Shown here one piece after another: positions 58,100-64,000 of a stretch of 64,000 nucleotides of DNA. The stretch is from Trichobilharzia szidati (taxonomy: Eukaryota; Platyhelminthes; Trematoda; Strigeidida; Schistosomatidae), in NCBI GenBank assembly GCA_944472155.2, contig OX235271.1, forward strand, positions 96,609,256 to 96,673,255, written 5' to 3'. Both the position numbers and the translations under genes were made by a program. The notes below the pieces were generated by a model. That model made no database searches. It was given only the letters and a program-made list of their open reading frames with translations, and was not told the DNA's origin. Numbering within the stretch: position 1 is the first letter of the stretch; every line of letters begins with the position of its first letter.

Positions 58100-59036
58100 T
58101 TCTATCTACTTTCAGCTTGGTTATAAAGGTGAAAACATTGCAGCGATGATCAGCAGAAGGCTGGGCACATCACTAGCCATAAACTATCCTGCAGCTAAGC
58201 TCGTTGCCGTCTATCGGACAACTTGCTCTTTGGTGCAATCAAAAATCGATAGATATCCTTCTCATGTTACCTCCAGCTGTATATACAAATTTACATGTAT
58301 CTGCGGGAGCAGTTACATTGGAAGGACAGAAAGAAGGGCATATCTACGATTTTCTGAACATGTACCAAAAAGCTTACGTCTAAAGGGAACAAATGCTTTA
58401 AACAGTGCCATTGCCAGGCATCTCCTCGACACGGGTCATGAGATGGAAATCGAGAAATCCTTTAAAATTATCAATAGACAAAGGAGCTCCATTCTCCTCA
58501 AGTTTGCCGAAGCAATTTCTATCAAACGCTTCAAACCAGATTTATGTGTTCAGAAAGAAGCAGTTATTAGTCTTTCCTTGCCCTGGTAACTGGATATCTT
58601 TATTCTCTACTCTGATTACGTAATCTTTGTCTTTAACCTCACCCCTCTTTTCTATAATCTGTAATTTTGCTTGTCTCTTGTTTCTATGACGTGAGTTGAA
58701 CTCAGTACATTGTTACCTAATTTATTAGTTACTCATCATCTTACTCACCTCTCGTCTTTATTACGTAACTCCTTTACCATTGTATGCATACATTTATTTT
58801 GACTTGAACTGCCTGTGGAAAAACTATATAAGCTCAATTTTCTGAGCACTGTTCACTAATTGTGGAACTTTCTGTTAACTGACAACATGTAAAATTTGCA
58901 AGTATGTTAAAACTTTTCTGTACGTAAACCTCATAATTTATTTAGGCTGTAAGCAGCTGATGAGAAGCCAACGAAATAAATGATGGTACCATATTATTCT
59001 ACACAAACCACTGTTGTTCTTGCTTTATTCAAATTC
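58100..59036 (+). mobile_element. Penelope-like element, 3' fragment
   Basis: The frame 58146-58589 encodes the C-terminal GIY-YIG part (CIYKFTCICGSSYIGRTERR) of a Penelope family different from that at 6598-7920. It is present only in this copy of the duplication: copy 1 at about 2270-2285 is the empty site. Near its 3' end, CTGATGA (58957-58963) and CGAAA (58972-58976) form a hammerhead-like core, as known for Penelope terminal repeats. Confidence 0.75.
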
Positions 59037-59306
59037 ATATTATTCAATCAGTGGTATATGCTAAAGGATCATTTTCGCTAAATAAGTTGAATAAATGTTC
59101 TGTTTTTGAGATAAAACGCCAAACACTAAGTAGAAGTGAGTTGTTGGGCGGTTAAACTTGACATGGATATTGTCAACGCAGAATCAATCAATACAGCATA
59201 ATGATTCAGTTTATCACACTTTATATCTACCCATCAAGTCCCTCGTCTTTATTTGGCCACCATATCAAACCTGTTCCTACCTCCCCCAACTTTCATATTA
59301 AAAGTA

Positions 59307-59646
59307 TGTGGTGAGAGCTGGCTGCCAGCCGAAATTGGAAGACAGTAATTTACGTCAATGTTTATGTCCCCAATATTTGTCATGAGAAAAAGAAGAACAA
59401 AAACTGACTCAACAACCAATCACAGCAGACTTTGTGTAGGCGGATACAATTTGCAGATAGATAATCTGAACTTCAAGAAACGGCCACAAACAGATGAAAG
59501 ATTAACGTTCAGCGAGAAACCACCAATCAGAAGACTGTGTTTGTTTGCTTACAATAATCTATAATAATGTACATGAAAATCTATAAATATGTGTCGATTT
59601 CCTAAATAAACGATCTGTTGCCTGGCCCTTTTCTTCTGTTGTTACG
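59307..59646 (+). repeat. Solo LTR-like repeat, family 2
   Basis: Duplicated partner of 2569-2906, with the same flanks. Confidence 0.5.
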
Positions 59647-59692
59647 GTCTTACAGTTAGGTTTGGGATAATTAAAACAGTTAGTCCTTTTGA

Positions 59693-60050
59693 TAAATTTG
59701 AATAAGGCACTTAGAAAACAAATTTCGCGAGATGATATCATTTCACATGACTCTAATTCAAGGTTATTGAAGGTGATGGAGGTACTTTGGATTAATCACA
59801 TACATCCGAAACTATGTGTACAAACAAAATTGACTTCAACCTCCACCTACGATGGACTACTTGACCTATTTAAATATAATTGGTCATTAGTATGCACTTT
59901 TTTTTATATAACTGAGTAATGTCATGCATTTATTTTATTATTATTGTAAACCATGTTAGTTGCAAAGCGGTTGTAAAACTGCGGAATGATATCATTTCGT
60001 GAAATTTGTCTTCTGAATGCCTTATTCAAATTTATAGTTAGGTATTTGTA
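59693..60050. repeat. Fold-back element, second copy
   Basis: Partner of 2950-3305. Arms around ttgaataaggcac (59698) and tgccttattcaaattt (60016) are retained. Confidence 0.45.
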
Positions 60051-60122
60051 AAGCAAATTCCAGCAAACTCATAAGACAGGTATTTATAACTTCTTCCATT
60101 AACTTACGAGTTTTACTAAGAA

Positions 60123-60647
60123 TTATAACTTCTACTAATTCGTAATTTAATGTGACCACCAACCAACCAATGCCATCGGTGGGAAATCCATCCTCACACG
60201 TGACTGGTTGGACCTCACTAGTCACGACTTCTCACTAGAACTCCAGGAAACTTCGTCCTGTAGCTAGTCACCAGCGTGCATCAGATTAATTTTCGAGAGA
60301 TGGTTTGTAAGGATTAGATTTTTTTTACGAGAGGATGGATTTCTCACCGATGACATTGGTTGGTGGACGCGCTAAATCACGAATCGGTAGAAGTTAGAAT
60401 TCATGGGATGGCCATTGAATCGGGTCCCAGTGGCTCAATGGTAAACGAGCTTGTCTTGTAAGTGGAAGGTCCTGGGTTCGAGCCCTGGTGGTGGGTGCGT
60501 ACTGATGAAGAGTCCCAAACTAGGACAAAGGGAAACAGCTGTCCAGTACTGCCTGCTGGGTTTTCCAATGGTTCTCTAACTGATATCAATCCATGGGTAA
60601 ACTCATGAAAACAAATTTAATCCTAACAAACCAACTCTTGAAAAATA
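60123..60647 (+). mobile_element. SINE with hammerhead-like fold, copy-2-specific
   Basis: Inserted relative to copy 1 (near 3565), with TAAGAAT at both ends as a likely target duplication. Contains box B-like gggttcgagccctgg and the fold cgtactgatgaagagtccc...aaacagctgtccagtac; the strand joining stem II to stem III is expanded (ggacaaagggaaac). Confidence 0.65.
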
Positions 60648-61984
60648 AGAATGATAAACCTAACGTCTAAGTTGCTGCTATGGTGGTTCCATGAAATCCA
60701 AGTGAAACGGTAGAAGACGAACGATTGGTAAAGGAATCTTCGCATGAGAATTAGTATCTGTATATAGTGAAATTATGTATTCTTTATCTTCAACTCACCA
60801 TTTGCACAGATCTTCGTGTTGTGCTACTTCTAGACTTCATATTGTGTTTCTTTGTGTTCCTTTCACGTCTCCCATGTATCTCCACAAGCTGTATCATTTA
60901 CCTTCTCTGAAATCAAATGTATCTCCCTGCTATTTGATGTTTTTATGCCGATGAACGTCTCTTCATATACTACTGATAAATCTTATCAGTAGCACTCGCC
61001 ACATAAGTAGTACTATGAGCACAACGATGGTCAGATATCTGAGCAAGTTTAGCAGCTGTGGCGTTCGACAGAGCTCACTGCAACATGTTACATAGTACAC
61101 TTCTAACGGAAAATGAAAAATCTTGCCTTAGCTAGAAGCAAGTGAGCCATTCAGATACATGCTGAGATTTTTTCTGCTTGCGTTCTGCTTAGAATTAAGA
61201 AGCTTGCCACGTAAGTGAAATTAACAACAAGCTCAACCAGTTCACTACGTATATTGAAGCAAAGGATTACCTCAGATCACTTTTGAATTAGTGATACACA
61301 TCTTGTAGGTTTTCATTTGATTATTCCCTCATATATTCATTCTCATTCATTACCCCATAGTTACATTTGTGCCCCGTCTTTTTACAGATGAGATTTCAAA
61401 GTCTAGAAAATTGAATTAATCGGGCGGGTCTTTAGAAAGTTTTCGCCTGATCACTTAACCAACCCATGAGTTATATTGTGTCGAATTCAAGTAATGTGGG
61501 AACCGATCACAGTTGTTCGTCTTCTTATTAACCTCACTTTGAAGATTTTCTATGAGTAAGCACATAGTTTAAGCAACCTCTAAATTTTAACAGCTTCTCA
61601 TCACAGTGAGTCTGTTAATATCACAGCACCTTACAATATGGCAAACAAATGTTTGTGGACTACAGTTCCGATCAAAGTTATCTTGCATGTGGAGATAATT
61701 TGTTCATCAGCGGAACAATTGCTGTTACTAAGTTGATAATCATTCATAGGCATGAACTAAGGATGACATTTTAGTGGAATCGAAATAAAATCAATCCAAA
61801 GTATAAGTGTAAGGAGAATAAACTGAATTTGGTCTATTCTTGTGCAGTCTAGTGTAATTACCATGGTCAGATGGAAATACTTTTTTTCTGGGGCATTAAT
61901 GGATGCATTGCTAGAATGTTAAATAAAAGAGAAGAGGAGGTTACCAGGAGATGACTTAATTATTAGTCAGAAGCCACTCAGTCA

Positions 61985-62405
61985 AACCCCTACAAACCAA
62001 TGTTTGAATATCGATGAGATGCTCACTGGCGACTGGCCCTATTCAGGCAGGTAGCTACCTCGGTTCTAGCGGAAAGTCGTGACCAGTAGGGTGCAGCAGG
62101 TCGGGTGTGAGGACAAATACTCGCCGAAGACACTGGTTAGTGGTCGCGCTATGTCGTGAATTGGCAGAAGTTAGAATTCATGAACTGGCCATTGGATCGG
62201 GTCCCAGTGGCTTAATGGTCTACGAGCTAGCTCGCCTTGTAACCAGAAGGTCCTGGGTTCGAACCGTGGCGGTGGGTGCGTACTGATGAAGACTCCCAAA
62301 CTAGGACGGAACAACTGTTCAGTACTCCTTTGTTGGGTTTTCCAATGGTTCTCTAACTGATGTCAGCTCATGATGAAATCCTGTAACCAATCAATCAAAT
62401 CCCTA
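61985..62405 (+). mobile_element. SINE with hammerhead-like fold, second copy
   Basis: Partner of 4960-5345. Contains tggcttaatggtctacgagc, tgggttcgaaccgtgg and cgtactgatgaagactccc...ggacggaacaactgttcagtac. GAAA reads GGAA, so activity is unlikely. Confidence 0.6.
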
Positions 62406-62707
62406 CAAACTAATACTTGAATATTCAATAAATATTTTTGTGTTCTCTGTCAGCTTATATAGGTGTTAGTAACAGGAGTTGTTTTCATCTACTGATGTGT
62501 TTTATTTAAGTAAACAGCCGCTTAGTGGCTGAGTAAGGGAATAGATTGCCATGCGGTTTCTGATACTCTTTGTTTGATGTGTGAAGAAAAACAGAATCTG
62601 TATTAAACGCTTCCTGAAGATTATACTAGATCACCAATGGATATATTTTAAGCCAGTGACTCTCATTGCTTGAAACAACAATCACTCCAAAAGAAAACCA
62701 TACTTAC

Positions 62708-63224
62708 TGTTCATAACTTGTAATTTTTCTCTTTTCTTCATGACTATCTTTATTCAAGACAGTGAAAAATTCGTTTAATAAAAAGGCCTCATAGTTACTA
62801 GGACCATTGTCAGTTGGGTATAACTTATGATTACTGACAGCTCCACTGTTCTTTGTTGTGTTACGTGCAGTCACACTGTTATTAGTAAAAGTTTTGACTG
62901 CGGCTGTATAACACTTTCTTCTAGATTTCATTGACTCCCCGAGCTCATGTGATGTGGATGGTGGTGAAGATGAAGAGAATGGCAGTGTTGATGGAGGTGG
63001 CGTAGGAGGAGGAGGCAGTATTGGAGATGAGCGCGTCGTTTGTTGCTGCTGTTGTCCACATATTTCTCCATCATTCTTATCCTCCTGTCTGTCTGTGTTA
63101 TTAATCTGCGTAGTTAGTGATTTAGATGAACGGTCCCATGAAGGCAACAGATGATAATAATTAACTGGAGTTGAGTTTAAGTGGCGGTGTGTGGGACGTT
63201 TCAACTTATTCGCTTGAAATCCAT
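62708..63224 (-). CDS. LRRC49: LRRC49-like N-terminal exon, second copy
   Basis: Same exon as 5700-6216, with matching acceptor (ttag) and donor (a|GTAAGT). The last exon base is A instead of G, changing the Arg codon at the splice joint to Gln. Several other residue changes lie in the low-complexity part; the frame is intact. Confidence 0.65.
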
Positions 63225-64000
63225 CTAAGAATTCAGTGTACCACAAAAACAGTATTGTATGACATTAGTTAAATTTAATGATAAATTTATTTTAAACAAG
63301 CAAAGAATCAATTTAAATAAAACATCTATCAGGATATTTTTTGATGGCGCTTACACACTTAAAATTTCTGTGAACAAAATTGTGGTATTTTTCGAGGATT
63401 AGTTAGAAAATGTGTATCTTTCCCTCGAAGTTTAGTTCTCAAAAAATAAGGTACTCTTACAAGGAACCAGTCAATAACCTATTGCCCAACAACTATGCTG
63501 GAGTAAATTGAGATGGATTGGACTTATTCTGGGGGGACATTAAATTTCAATGAAGACCACTAAACCAAATAGCAGAGGTAATAGTACATCTGCTATGGTA
63601 TCAAAGCAATATTTACCAAGGAAGGTTTAATGTAATGACGAATTGTTGCTTTGAACGCATAAAGGTGGATTACTGAGTGAAATAATCACTTCTTCTTAAA
63701 CACTAACTAATTTTTAAACTTCATGTTCAGAATTCTCTATGATAATATACAGTGACACACAATTCAACCGTGAGCTTGAAAAGGGTAGAAAATGGTTTTC
63801 AGAACACAGGTGCTCATGGTGAATTAGAGTTTAATTTCCATGTCACAAACTAGACACAATATATGAGATAGTGTGAAGCGAATTTGCAACAGGGCAAAAC
63901 AAAGAAAACACCCTACGCCTAAATGCCGATCAATAATCATTTTTAGATTAAGAAAGTCTACATATGCGAAACTAGACATGTAATGTAAGCCAATCAATTC

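Larger units (their letters stand above)
57147..64000. repeat. Segmental duplication, copy 2
   Basis: Aligns with 1340-8640 and runs off the right edge. Shares the two LRRC49-like exons, solo LTR, fold-back element and one hammerhead SINE with copy 1. It starts directly at the assembly gap. Confidence 0.9.

Noticed and set aside
1..64000. CRISPR arrays, bacterial operons, rRNA or intact tRNA genes
   Set aside because: None seen; tRNA-like pieces are SINE heads without a complete cloverleaf.

Overview
The window is AT-rich, intron-containing and packed with nested retroelements. Small-intron genes, tRNA-headed SINEs with hammerhead-like folds, Penelope-like, RTE-like and CR1-like non-LTR elements, Gypsy-like and BEL/Pao-like LTR elements and a Merlin transposon together point to a blood fluke (Schistosoma or a close relative). 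This is an inference from family content; no species is assigned.

Two host genes can be read, in divergent orientation. On the minus strand, exons at 12.4, 11.3, 6.2 and 1.9 kb fit together in phase and encode the N-terminal half of an LRRC49-like protein (tubulin polyglutamylase complex subunit); the rest lies past the left edge. On the plus strand, six exons from 41.3 to 55.5 kb encode the N-terminal two-thirds of CEP76 (centriolar protein); its 3' exons are not visible before an N gap at 56648-57146. After the gap, 57147-64000 is a second, slightly diverged copy of 1340-8640 with different transposon insertions, either a segmental duplication or an unmerged haplotype.

The most unusual object is at 27657-40584: a composite LTR retroelement with 394-bp LTRs and a perfect 5-bp target duplication (GGGCT), inserted in ORF1 of a CR1-like element. 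Between its LTRs it carries an intact 722-codon ORF joining a gag-like N-terminus to a non-LTR-type reverse transcriptase, about 2.2 kb of intronless alpha-spectrin coding sequence, about 1.2 kb of dipeptidyl peptidase III (DPP3) coding sequence, and the C-terminal domain of a BEL/Pao polyprotein. Spectrin, DPP3 and pol C-terminus share one reading frame with four stop codons and no frameshift once two later insertions are removed. It looks like an LTR element that acquired two cellular mRNAs and a foreign reverse transcriptase. It was later invaded by two copies of a small TIR transposon (8-bp duplications) and by a Gypsy-like element (4-bp duplication).

The same Gypsy-like family appears four times (two 3.3-kb elements sharing an internal pol deletion, and two solo LTRs), each with its own 4-bp duplication. 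One young copy lies in CEP76 intron 1, about 80 bp from exon 2. The remaining intergenic sequence (15.9-18.4, 19.8-23.5 kb) shows no gene I can support.
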